From positions 1 through 28,896 of the forward strand of contig DASTMK010000355.1 in the NCBI GenBank assembly GCA_035714225.1: DNA of 28,896 nucleotides, written 5' to 3'. Source of the stretch: CAADGY01 sp035714225. Lineage in GTDB: Bacteria > Acidobacteriota > Terriglobia > Bryobacterales > Bryobacteraceae. Position 1 is the stretch's first letter. Each line of letters begins with the position of its first letter. The position numbers and the translations under genes were made by a program. A model generated the notes under the pieces. It was not told the DNA's origin and did no database searches. It saw nothing but the letters and a program-made list of their open reading frames with translations. Below are positions 1 through 8,900 of the stretch, one piece after another.

Positions 1-365
1 TCCGCGGCGACGGGTTCGAGCGGGCGAACGCGCGTATAGGAAGCCCGCACCGGCACTCCGGCCCATACGACACTCAGGCGTCTTCGCCAACTCCGCATGT
101 AAACGGCGTAGATCCCGATGAGAGCCACGACGGGAACGGCGATTCCCGCGGCGAGTCCGGCTATGAGCAGCCAATCCGGGCCGGGCGGAGCGGCGAAACC
201 GAGGCTCTGGCGCGTGGACGCGAGAAAACGAATCCAGCCATCCATGAGGGAGAACCAGGCGGCAAGCGCGATGACAGCGAATGCCGCTGAGGCGATCCAC
301 AAAAGGTAGCCGAGCATCCGCATAGCCCGGAAGCGGATAGCGGGTATCGCACTGTCGCCAGTCAC
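1..365 (-). CDS. Hypothetical two-TM membrane protein, 3' part cut by window edge
   Basis: The reading frame on the minus strand is open from a GTG at 365 to the window edge, giving about 121 residues without a stop. The GTG start is chosen because AAGGAGA lies 8 bases upstream; an in-frame ATG 14 codons later lacks such a site. Visible features are a short polar N-terminus, one hydrophobic stretch at about residues 17-33 (LGYLLWIASAAFAVIALAAW), a loop of about 30 residues, a second hydrophobic stretch at about 60-82, then a basic segment (RSWRRR) that would lie in the cytoplasm. This pattern fits a small inner-membrane protein or the N-terminal anchor of a larger one. I do not recognise a family. 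The gene is divergent from the DUF2007-like gene and the two share about 100 bp of upstream DNA. Confidence 0.65.
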   Translation of the reverse strand, partial: MTGDSAIPAIRFRAMRMLGYLLWIASAAFAVIALAAWFSLMDGWIRFLASTRQSLGFAAPPGPDWLLIAGLAAGIAVPVVALIGIYAVYMRSWRRRLSVVWAGVPVRASYTRVRPLEPVAA

Positions 366-463
366 GATTGGCGTCTCCTTGCTTGAGGGTAAGCGTTTGT
401 GAGCGGCGCGGGCAAGCCCCAACCGTGCATGCGTTTCGCGGGTGGTAGCGGTATGCTCTAGTT

Positions 464-982
464 ATGGCAGAGGGAACAGGCTTCACCACGGTATATCGGT
501 CGGCCGATGCAAGCGCGAAGGAAGATGCCGAGGCTGTTTACGACCTGCTCTCCAGCGCGGGCATGAATGCCGTTCTGCTCGACGAGAAGGCTCCCGGTGT
601 CTTCAGCGGCGCCTATGAGGTCCGTGTCCCTCCCGAGCGCGCAACCGAGGCCGAACAGTTAATCGCGGCGCGCGTCCCTGCCGGGGAGCGGCCGGTGGAC
701 ACCTCGCGCGATCTTGACCTCGAGACGATTTTCAGCGCCCAAGGAACCACCGCGGAAATGGAGGCCATCGGGGTGAAGAGCATTCTGGAGGCGAACCTGA
801 TTCCCACCGTGCTCATCGGCAATAGCGCGCTTCCCGTTCTTCGCTTCGAGGTACGCGTTGCGCGCGAGTGCGCCGATGCCGCGAAACGGGCCATTGCGGA
901 AGCGCGCGCCGCCGGACCCGAGGCCGCCGAAGAGGCACAGCGCGAAGCCGAAGATACGGCGCTGGGCGGTTCCGGGATCTGA
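464..982 (+). CDS. Tandem DUF2007-like putative signal-transducing protein
   Basis: This 172-residue soluble protein has no signal peptide or membrane segment. Residues 7-69 and 87-149 look like two copies of one fold: each begins with a short strand (TTVYRSAD / ETIFSAQG), then a helix, a hydrophobic strand (MNAVLLDE / IPTVLIGN), a strand ending in EVRV, and a helix rich in Ala and Glu. That is the pattern of the DUF2007 family, described as putative signal-transducing proteins of unknown role, here duplicated. The C-terminus (150-172) is an acidic Ala/Glu tail. No clear Shine-Dalgarno site precedes the ATG; a TATGCT sequence at 452-457 would place a transcript start almost on the ATG, so leaderless expression is possible. 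The GH15 gene follows after 10 bp, which suggests one operon. Family assignment is by pattern only. Confidence 0.7.
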   Translation: MAEGTGFTTVYRSADASAKEDAEAVYDLLSSAGMNAVLLDEKAPGVFSGAYEVRVPPERATEAEQLIAARVPAGERPVDTSRDLDLETIFSAQGTTAEMEAIGVKSILEANLIPTVLIGNSALPVLRFEVRVARECADAAKRAIAEARAAGPEAAEEAQREAEDTALGGSGI

Positions 983-992
983 CCGGTGCGGA

Positions 993-2831
993 ATGCCCTA
1001 TCAACCCATTGAGGATTACGGTGTCGTCGGCAACATGCACACCGTTGCGCTCGCCGGCAGGAACGGATCGATCGACTGGTTCTGCTATCCTAATTTCGAT
1101 TCACCGAGCGTCTTTGCGGCGATACTGGACCATCAAAAAGGCGGTTACTTCCGGATCTATCCCCTCGAAGAGGAGTTGACCCGGAAACAGCTCTATTGGC
1201 CCGGTACTAACGTCCTTGTTACACGATTTCTATCCGTTCACGGCGTGGCGGAGATTGTCGACTACATGCCCGTGAAGGCCACCCATGACGGGGTCGGCTA
1301 TCACGGGCTGATTCGACGTCTGAAAATGATCCGCGGCGAAATGCGCTTTCGCATGGAGTGTTTTCCGGCATTCGACTATGGACGCGCGAAGCACCGTGTC
1401 GACGTCCATGACAACACGGCCCGGTTCCGATCCGGCGCCGTCAATCTCGGACTCGAAGCCGATTTTCCGCTTCAGCGCGAAGGCGACGGCGTGACCGCCG
1501 AGTTTGTGCTCAACAACGGCGGAACGGCGAACTTTGAGTTGCACGGTATTTCCGGCGCCGACGACGCTGAGATCGGAATCTCCGATGCCGAGGCGGAGCG
1601 CCTTTTCCGTGAGACGGTGCAATTCTGGCGCGACTGGCTGTCGCAGTGCACCTATCGCGGCAGATGGCGCGAGGTTGTTGAGCGCTCCGCGCTGGTTCTC
1701 AAGTTGTTGACCTTCGCTCCCACCGGCGCAATCGTCGCTGCGCCGACAACCAGCCTGCCTGAAAGTGTCGCCGGGCCGCGCAATTGGGACTACCGCTACA
1801 CCTGGATTCGCGATGCTGCGTTCACCCTGTATGCCCTGATGCGCATCGGCTTTACCGGCGAGGCTGCGGCGTTCATGGCATGGGTCGACGACCGGTGCCG
1901 CCACCTGGAGCCGGACGGGTCTCTCGAAGTGATGTATGCCATCGATGGCAGCCACGTTCCGGAAGAGATCGATCTCGATCACCTGGAAGGATTCCGCCAC
2001 TCCCGTCCCGTCCGCATCGGCAACGGAGCCCACAGCCAGTTGCAGCTCGATATTTACGGCGAGCTGATGGATTCGGTTTATCTGTTCAACAAGTACGGAG
2101 TGCAGATCCCCTACGAGCAGTGGACCAATCTGCGGCGGCTGACGAACTGGCTTTGCGACAACTGGCGCCGGAAAGATGAGGGCATCTGGGAAGTCCGCAG
2201 CGGCGCGCAGCATTTCGTGTACTCGAAGATGATGTGCTGGGTAGCGATTGACCGCGCTTTGCGGCTGGCCGACAAAAGATCGTTCCCCGCCGATCGCGAA
2301 AGATGGCTGAAGGTCCGCGACGAGATTTACGAAGACATCCTGCAAAACGGTTGGAGTGAGGAGCGGCAGGCGTTCGTGCAGTACTACGGAAGCGACTCCC
2401 TGGACGCATCGGCGCTCATGATGCCGCTGGTTTTCTTCCTGTCGCCGGGGGATCCGAAGATGCTGAAGACCTTGAATGCCATCAACCGGCCGCCGTCGGA
2501 GAGAGGTCTGGTCTCAAACGGGATGGTCTACCGCTATAACATCGAGGAAACGCCGGACGGGTTCGCAACGGGAGAGGGGACATTCAATATTTGCACCTTT
2601 TGGCTGGTGGAAGCGATGACCAGGGCCGGCGCGGCAGATCGCCGTTACCTGGAAGAAGCGCGCCTGTTATTCGAACAGATGCTGAGTTACGCAAACCATC
2701 TGGGACTTTTTTCCGAGCAGACCGGACCACGCGGGGAAGCGCTCGGGAACTTCCCACAGGCGTTCACCCATCTCGCTTTGATCAGCGCCGCTTTCAATCT
2801 CGACCGGTCCCTGGGCGCTTCGGGCCGCTAG
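993..2831 (+). CDS. GH15 family glycoside hydrolase (glucoamylase/trehalase-like)
   Basis: This 612-residue protein has no signal peptide and should act in the cytoplasm on alpha-glucosides, such as trehalose, maltodextrin or glycogen fragments. The first 230 residues match the N-terminal beta-sandwich of bacterial GH15 enzymes (YQPIEDYGVVGN...GSIDWFCYPNFDSPSVF). The (alpha/alpha)6 catalytic part follows, with NWDYRYTWIRDA from about residue 263. GIWEVR carries the likely general acid Glu400, SEQ carries the likely general base Glu575, and the family-typical GNFPQAFTHLALI closes the domain. The start is the ATG giving MPYQPIEDYG because homologous proteins begin there; the frame is open further upstream but that part overlaps the preceding gene. 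In this family the same architecture includes trehalases and glucoamylases, so the substrate cannot be fixed from sequence alone. It ends 37 bp before the convergent regulator gene. Confidence 0.92.
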   Translation: MPYQPIEDYGVVGNMHTVALAGRNGSIDWFCYPNFDSPSVFAAILDHQKGGYFRIYPLEEELTRKQLYWPGTNVLVTRFLSVHGVAEIVDYMPVKATHDGVGYHGLIRRLKMIRGEMRFRMECFPAFDYGRAKHRVDVHDNTARFRSGAVNLGLEADFPLQREGDGVTAEFVLNNGGTANFELHGISGADDAEIGISDAEAERLFRETVQFWRDWLSQCTYRGRWREVVERSALVLKLLTFAPTGAIVAAPTTSLPESVAGPRNWDYRYTWIRDAAFTLYALMRIGFTGEAAAFMAWVDDRCRHLEPDGSLEVMYAIDGSHVPEEIDLDHLEGFRHSRPVRIGNGAHSQLQLDIYGELMDSVYLFNKYGVQIPYEQWTNLRRLTNWLCDNWRRKDEGIWEVRSGAQHFVYSKMMCWVAIDRALRLADKRSFPADRERWLKVRDEIYEDILQNGWSEERQAFVQYYGSDSLDASALMMPLVFFLSPGDPKMLKTLNAINRPPSERGLVSNGMVYRYNIEETPDGFATGEGTFNICTFWLVEAMTRAGAADRRYLEEARLLFEQMLSYANHLGLFSEQTGPRGEALGNFPQAFTHLALISAAFNLDRSLGASGR

Positions 2832-2868
2832 TATCCCGACCTGGAGATTCGATTTATGACTCGGGACA

Positions 2869-4140
2869 TTAGGGTCTGACCTCACGATGCGTTCGGTAGT
2901 CCGTTCTGACCGGTACCATCTCGCGGAACTCGACACGCAGGACAGCTTCGAAATACTTCGGGACCTCACCGGATGCCCCTTTCAGATGCCCAAAGAGCTC
3001 GCGCAACCTGGCCGGATCCGTCATATAGTCTACAGCCGCCGCCGTGCCCTCGGTTGCGCTGGCTCCCACCGCGACGATCACTCCACGCCCATTCACTCCA
3101 GGCAACCGGCTGATTACCGCAAAATCTTCGATAATCGAACGCTCGGGGTCGTCCGCGTAGCGCCGGCGGAACGCTGCAGGTTCGCCCGTTCCGGGATGCA
3201 GATTGGTCACCCCTCCTTGTTCAACGAGGAACGACTGCTCAACGGGAAGGTTGCGGATCTTGGGATTGTACTTCGCGGATCCGAGGATGATCAGGTTATT
3301 GTTCCCGATGTCCTCCCAGGTAAGCGCGGAATTACGGCGAAGGCGCAGGTCTACGTTCCAACGAGAGAATAGTTTCGCGAGTCGAAAGGCCGCGGCAGCT
3401 TCGCCGACTCCTGTGTAGATATAGGACGCCTGTGTGTCCGGGCTGTCGAAAAGAGTCTGGATCTGCCTGATCCTGGGATCCTCTTGCGCGCTGGCTATAT
3501 CCTCGTGGCCCGCCCGAACCCGCGCACCACGCATCCGAACAAACATCGGTGTGCCCAGCGAGATGAGGACGGGGCGGCCATCGGCCAGAAGCGGGCGCCA
3601 GAACTGCCCCACCTCAACAGGGACAGAGGCGGCCGGGGTTGGCGCGAACTGCCGTCCGGTCAGAAACGCAACAACACAAAGAACCGCCGCTGCCCCAATG
3701 AGTCTCCAAGGGCTCGGCCGTTCTACATGCGGCCGTGCCGGTACAGCCGGCAACTGGCGCCCCATTGCATCGAATGCGGGCTGGCGAACGTGCCACGTTA
3801 GCGCGAGTTGGCGGCGCGGCAGTTCAATGACGACGGAGTCGTCCTTCCCTTCGCCAACGTAGTACTCCTCGAGCTTCTGCCGTAGCTTGCTGATCGCCAC
3901 CCGAACCGCTGCATCCTCGCGGGGATCGTAGTTTTCGGGCTTACCGAACAACTCGATACCGACGGTGTACTCTTTCAGGTATTCCGCGCTTCCGTCGAGT
4001 GTCTTCCCGGCCAGGTAGGTCAGCAGTTTACGAAAAGACTCGCGATTGCGGAAGGAATGACTGCCGCAGATAAGGTCTATCTGTTGGAAGATATCTTCGG
4101 GGCGGATCCGCTCAAGCGCCGGCCTATCAATGGGTTGCAT
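2869..4140 (-). CDS. Membrane-anchored winged-helix transcriptional regulator, acidobacterial type
   Basis: This 423-residue protein has three parts. Residues 15-115 form a DNA-binding-like region common in Acidobacteria (ESFRKLLTYLAGKTLDG, LKEYTVGIELFG, YDPREDAAVRVAISKLRQKL); the VAISKLRQKL helix resembles the recognition helix of OmpR/PhoB-type winged-helix domains. Residues 146-161 are a single membrane segment. Residues 175-423 would lie in the periplasm and may sense a ligand; I do not recognise this domain. The layout resembles one-component ToxR/CadC-like regulators. The ATG at 4140 is forced because a stop lies in frame a few codons upstream. Its ribosome site is odd: AAAAGG is 23 bases away with a perfect palindrome between. 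The gene is divergent from the sulfatase, which makes that locus its most likely target (inference). Confidence 0.8.
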   Translation of the reverse strand: MQPIDRPALERIRPEDIFQQIDLICGSHSFRNRESFRKLLTYLAGKTLDGSAEYLKEYTVGIELFGKPENYDPREDAAVRVAISKLRQKLEEYYVGEGKDDSVVIELPRRQLALTWHVRQPAFDAMGRQLPAVPARPHVERPSPWRLIGAAAVLCVVAFLTGRQFAPTPAASVPVEVGQFWRPLLADGRPVLISLGTPMFVRMRGARVRAGHEDIASAQEDPRIRQIQTLFDSPDTQASYIYTGVGEAAAAFRLAKLFSRWNVDLRLRRNSALTWEDIGNNNLIILGSAKYNPKIRNLPVEQSFLVEQGGVTNLHPGTGEPAAFRRRYADDPERSIIEDFAVISRLPGVNGRGVIVAVGASATEGTAAAVDYMTDPARLRELFGHLKGASGEVPKYFEAVLRVEFREMVPVRTDYRTHREVRP

Positions 4141-4144
4141 CGCG

Positions 4145-4160
4145 AGACTACATGTAGTCT
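4145..4160. promoter_or_regulatory. Perfect 16-bp palindrome in regulator leader / divergent intergenic region
   Basis: AGACTACATGTAGTCT is a perfect inverted repeat. It overlaps a second, odd-centred palindrome, TGTAGTCTACA, at 4153-4163. It lies 4 bases before the ATG of the winged-helix regulator and 69 bases before the divergent sulfatase gene. It could be an operator for autoregulation and control of the sulfatase locus, or an RNA hairpin (6-bp stem, CAUG loop) in the regulator leader. Confidence 0.6.
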
Positions 4161-4163
4161 ACA

Positions 4164-4169
4164 CCTTTT
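4164..4169 (-). promoter_or_regulatory. Candidate displaced ribosome binding site of the regulator gene
   Basis: On the minus strand AAAAGG lies 23 bases before the regulator ATG at 4140, too far for normal initiation. The palindrome at 4145-4160 sits between them. If it folds into a hairpin, the effective spacing falls to about 7 bases. No other purine-rich site lies closer to the start. Confidence 0.4.
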
Positions 4170-4229
4170 AGACATGTTTAACTTGATTTCGCTTGGCCCG
4201 TGGAGCAAACTTAGCCAAATTTTATATTT

Positions 4230-5762
4230 ATGTCAGAGCTCACCCGCCGATCGGTGCTCGGAGCCGCGGCTTCCGCGGTCGTCACGGCTGGACGTCCACA
4301 GCCAACGGGCGGACACCGGCCGAACATTTTGTTCATCTGCTCCGACCAGCACTCCGGAGCGGCGCTCGGGGCGAACGGCCACGGGCTTGTCCGCACCCCA
4401 AACCTCGACCGGCTTGCCGCCGGAGGCGTGAACTTCCGGAATGCCTATTGCGGCAGCCCGGTATGCGTTCCCGGACGCGCCTCCCTCATGACGGGGAAGT
4501 TTGCATCCGACGTGGGTTCGTACTGCAACAGCACTCCCTACAACGGGAGCGAAGGAACATGGGGAACCCGCCTGCGGCAGGCCGGATACGATTGCTGGGC
4601 GACGGGCAAAATGGACCTGTGGCTGGGACGGGACTTGGGGTTCCGCGAAGTCGGCACGTCCCACGGACATTCGCAGAATCCCGACGTCACATCGTTGTTT
4701 CGCGCTCCGGTTTGCTTCCGCCCGGGCGAGAGGGACAACGTCGATGGGTCCTTCTCTCATCGTCGCGCGCCGGACCAGCCGAAGATCGACGCCGCTCTGG
4801 CGTTCCTCCGGCAGGAATCCAAACAGACCGGCAGGGCCTGGTGCGCTTACGTGGGGCTGAGTAAGCCGCACCCGAAGTGGAACGCCGCCGCGAGCTACGA
4901 GGGAATGTACCCGCCATCGGAGATGCCTCTGCCGTCATGGCCGGAGGGTTACCTCGAGCGGCGTCATATCGCCTTCCAGATACTCGCGAATTTCAAGAAT
5001 ATTCAGGTCCCGATCTCCAAGGCCCGGATTCGCTTGGCGAGGGCGGCTTATTATGCCTGCATCTCCGAGGTGGATGAACTCATCGGCAGCCTGCTGGCGG
5101 AGTTGGAGCGGACGGGCCAGCGCGAGAACACGATCGTCGTCTATACCAGCGATCACGGCGAGATGCTGGGCGACCATGGTCTCTGGCTCAAGAATGTGCT
5201 GCTCGAGAACGCCGTCCGGATTCCAATGATCGTCGCCGGGCCTGGTATCCCGAAAGGACGAACCGTCGAGACGCCGGTGTCGCACGTCGACCTGGTCGCG
5301 ACAATGCTCGATCTCGCCGGCGCAAGCGTTGCCAGCGGCTTGCGCGGACACTCGCTGATACCGGCGGCGCGCGGCGAAAACGGCAGCCATCCCGGTTTCG
5401 CGTATAGCGAATCGCATTCGGAGGGCAACTGCACGGGTTCGTTCCTCATCCGCAAGGGCGATTGGAAGTACGTCTATTTCACCGGTGGCGAACCTCTGTT
5501 GTTCAACCTGAAAGAGGATCCCGGCGAGTTTCGTAATCTCGCGGCGGATACAAAGAGCGCCGGGATTCGGGAAGAACTGCACGCGCATCTTTGTTCCCTG
5601 GTCGACCCCGACAGCGTCACACGAGCTTCGTTCCGCAAACAGCAGTCGGTACTGAAGCAACTCGTAGCCGGGAACTCGCGACAGGAGTTTTACAGGCGCC
5701 TGGCGGGCCGGTTGGGGCCCCTACAGGCTCGCATGATTACCGAGCGGCATTACACCACATAA
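4230..5762 (+). CDS. Exported sulfatase (formylglycine-dependent, S1 type)
   Basis: This 510-residue enzyme hydrolyses sulfate esters. The N-terminus has a twin-arginine-like signal (TRRSVLGAAASAVVTAG, residues 5-21), so it is probably exported folded by the Tat pathway. The sulfatase hallmark CxPxR is present as CVPGR at residues 79-83; Cys79 would be converted to formylglycine. Metal-binding features are ICSDQHSG (Asp39) and the later SDHGEMLGDHG segment. KGDWKYVYFTG and LFNLKEDPGEFRNLA are typical of the C-terminal subdomain of choline-sulfatase/arylsulfatase-like members. No formylglycine-generating enzyme is seen in the window. No Shine-Dalgarno site precedes the ATG; the upstream DNA is AT-rich. 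The gene heads a plus-strand run of receptors and hydrolases and is divergent from the membrane-anchored regulator. The substrate is unknown. Confidence 0.92.
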   Translation: MSELTRRSVLGAAASAVVTAGRPQPTGGHRPNILFICSDQHSGAALGANGHGLVRTPNLDRLAAGGVNFRNAYCGSPVCVPGRASLMTGKFASDVGSYCNSTPYNGSEGTWGTRLRQAGYDCWATGKMDLWLGRDLGFREVGTSHGHSQNPDVTSLFRAPVCFRPGERDNVDGSFSHRRAPDQPKIDAALAFLRQESKQTGRAWCAYVGLSKPHPKWNAAASYEGMYPPSEMPLPSWPEGYLERRHIAFQILANFKNIQVPISKARIRLARAAYYACISEVDELIGSLLAELERTGQRENTIVVYTSDHGEMLGDHGLWLKNVLLENAVRIPMIVAGPGIPKGRTVETPVSHVDLVATMLDLAGASVASGLRGHSLIPAARGENGSHPGFAYSESHSEGNCTGSFLIRKGDWKYVYFTGGEPLLFNLKEDPGEFRNLAADTKSAGIREELHAHLCSLVDPDSVTRASFRKQQSVLKQLVAGNSRQEFYRRLAGRLGPLQARMITERHYTT

Positions 5763-5920
5763 AATGGCACCCACTGGTGAAAAGAAACCGCGAGCTTTTT
5801 CAAATTGGGATTTTTTACCGCCGGTTGCGGCGGCGCGCGGCGCGGACCGCGTCAAAAACGCCGTCTTGTTTATTCGGCTTTTCGGATACGCCGCAGGGAA
5901 ATTCAAGATAGGGGGTTGGT

Positions 5921-8900
5921 ATGAATCGGCATTCGCTGATAGGGATAGTCCCGATCGCGGTCCTGGTCTGCGTCGCGCACGCGCAGGAGTTCCGCGGATC
6001 GATATCGGGCACAGTAACAGACGCATCCGGCGGCTCGGTTCCGGGAGCCACTGTCACGGCCATAAACACGTCCACAAATGTCCGTCTGCCAACGACGGCC
6101 ACATCAACCGGCTCATTTACAATTCCATTCGTGCTGCCTGGGAATTACCGCATCGCGGTAGAAGCCGCGGGTTTCAAGACGGCGATTCGCGAATCTATCG
6201 ACGTCGAGATTCAGCAGCGGGTCCGTCTGGATTTCGAGTTGGAACCCGGCGTCGTAACGGAGAGCATCACGGTCAGCGCCGAGACCCCGCTTCTCGACAC
6301 GGCGGATGCCTCGCTTGGCGAAGTTGTGAACCGGCGGCAGATGATCGACCTGCCGCAGGCAGGCAGAAACGCTTACCTTCAGGCTCGTATCGCTCCGGGA
6401 ATTATGCCGACGGACACGCGCCTGTTTGCGCGCGTCTTCGATAACGGCGCCGTGTCCAATGTGTCTATTAGCGGCGCGCCGCGGCGTTCCAACGACCTGC
6501 TGCTGGATGGAATTCCTAACGCGGATTCGACCAACACGGTCGCGTTTGTGCCCACGGTTGAAGCCGTCGAGGAGATGAAGGCACAAACGAATACATACGA
6601 CGCCGAATTCGGACGTGCCGCCGGAGGCACAATCAATATTACCGTGCGCTCGGGAACAAACCAGTTTCATGGCTCGATGCTCGAGTTCCTCCGCAACGAT
6701 AAACTGGAGGCCAACAGCTTCTTCAACAATCGCAGCGGACAGCCCAAGCCGCGTCAACGATATAACCAGTTTGGCGCGACTGCCGGCGGCCCCGTATACA
6801 TTCCGAAGCTCTATGACGGCAGGAACCGCACCTTCATTTTCGGGTCCTGGGAAAGCATCCGCCAGAAAGATCCGGAAGCGATTCTTACGACCGTGCCGAC
6901 CCTGCTCGAACGCAACGGCGACTTCTCGCAGTCGTTCGACGCGTCGGGACGGCTATTACCGGTCTACAATCCGTTAACGACACGCCCCGATCGGGACAGG
7001 CCGGGCCGCTTCATCCGCGATCCTTTCCCGGGCAATGCGATTCCCGCCAGCCTGCAGGATCCGGTTGCACGTAAACTGATGAGTTATTACGGCGAGCCTA
7101 ACCAGCCGGGCGCCCGGCTCACCTCGGTTGAGAATTTCGCCTGGTCCGGAAGTTCGCCGGACCGATACGACTCCCTGCTCCTGCGCGGCGATCACAACTT
7201 CACCGACCGCCAGAGAATCTTCGTGCGCACCTCTACAAGCGTGCGCCCGCGCACGGGCAACAACCTATTCGACAACATCGCTTCGACGCCCGCGACCTCC
7301 GAGCGCATCAGCCGCGGCGCAGCGCTCGACTACCTGAACACGTTGACCAGCAGCCTCATGCTGAATCTCCGGTACGGATTTACCCGGTACGGCGACAGTG
7401 ACGACTTTCAGGACTTCTCCATCGCCGAACTCGGTATGCCGGCATCGCTCGCGGCGGCCGTGAGCAACGCGCACTTCCCGGACATCGGCATCTCCGGCTA
7501 TGAGGGCCTCGGCGATTCGGGCGACAGCAGAACCCGGCAGAACGTCCACTCGTTTCAGGCAAACATGACGAGGATCGGATCGAGCCATAACTTGAAGTGG
7601 GGCTTCGACCACCGGATGTACCAGGCGAATTACCAGGACACCGGCAATGCCTCGGGCAGCTTCAGCTTCAATCCGAACTTCACGCGGGGACCCGATCCGG
7701 TTTCCAACACCAACACGGGACACGCTGTGGCGTCGTTTCTGATGGGTACGCCATCGAGCGGCAGCATAGACAACAATGTGCAGCCGGCTTTCTTCAACAA
7801 ATACTACGGCCTGTATCTGCAGGACGACTTCCGCGTAACACGATCCCTCACTCTCAACCTTGGCCTCCGGTACGAATACGAAACACCGAGGATGGAGCGG
7901 CACGATCGCATGGTTCGCGGCTTTGCCTACGATACTCCGAGCCCGATCGCCATTCCGGGCCGGCAGCTCCTGGGGGGCCTTCAATTTGCCGGGGCCGGCG
8001 GGGAACCTCGATATCAGTGGAATCCGCAGCGAACGAATTTCGCGCCACGCTTCGGCATCGCCTGGCAGATCGATCCGAGGGTAGTTTTCCGCGCCGGCTA
8101 CGGGATCTTCCGCGCCGGCGCGTCCGATTTCGGAGGTGGTACCGCCGCTTCTCCCGGATTCAGCGCCACGACGCCGATGGTCACGTCCCTCGATGGGGTT
8201 ACGCCGGTGCACCGTCTCTCGAATCCGTTCCCGGACGGTCTGCTTGCGCCGATCGGCTCGTCCGAAGGGCTACGCACCCTTACCGGGCAATCCATAGCGT
8301 TCGTGGATGTGAACGGGCGCGTTCCGTACACGCAGCAGTTCAGTGCCGGATTCCAGGTGCAAACACCGGGCAACTTCGTGATCGACGCAAGTTACTCCGG
8401 CAGCCGCGGGACTGGTTTGTCGATCGGCAACGTCAACATCAACCAACTTCCAGTCGAAGAACTGGCACGCGGCGGGGCTCTGCAGCAATCGGTTCCGAAC
8501 CCTTTCTTTGGGCAATTCGCTTCGGGCGTGCTGGCGTCCGCCAACACCACGCTCGGGCAACTGCTGCGGCCGTATCCGCATTTCAACTCCGTAACAACCC
8601 GCAATCCCACCGTCGGCAACTCGACGTATCATGCGGCGCTACTGAAGGTGGAACGCCGGATGGCGAACGGCCTGACCTTCCTCGCGTCCTATACGGTGTC
8701 CAAGCTGATCGACGACGTGGGCGCTCCGCAAAATAACTACAACATCCGCGGAGAGCGGGCGCTTTCCGTCTTCGACCGGCCGCAGCGCCTGGTCGTCTCC
8801 GGACTATACGAGCTTCCTTTTGGGCCCGGCAAAGCGCTGACCGGCGGTTCGAGCCCAATAGTTCACAGGATTATCGGAGGCTGGCAGTTGAACTGGATCT

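Noticed and set aside
1230..2345. Minus-strand open frame (371 codons) opposite the GH15 gene
   Set aside because: It is a shadow of the GH15 coding sequence, whose catalytic motifs are all on the plus strand.
2834..2866. TCCCGA/TCGGGA dyad in the convergent gap after the GH15 gene, considered as a bidirectional terminator
   Set aside because: The loop is 21 bases, the stem only 6 bp, and no T run follows on either strand.
5818..5833. CCGCCG-GTTG-CGGCGG hairpin between the sulfatase and the first Oar-type gene, considered as a terminator
   Set aside because: The T run lies before rather than after the hairpin on the plus strand, so it does not have the form of an intrinsic terminator.
7597..8736. 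Plus-strand alternative-frame open frame (379 codons) inside the first Oar-type receptor gene
   Set aside because: It lies within an uninterrupted receptor gene and encodes Arg/Ser/Pro-rich sequence without domain features; no sign of a frameshift in the receptor.
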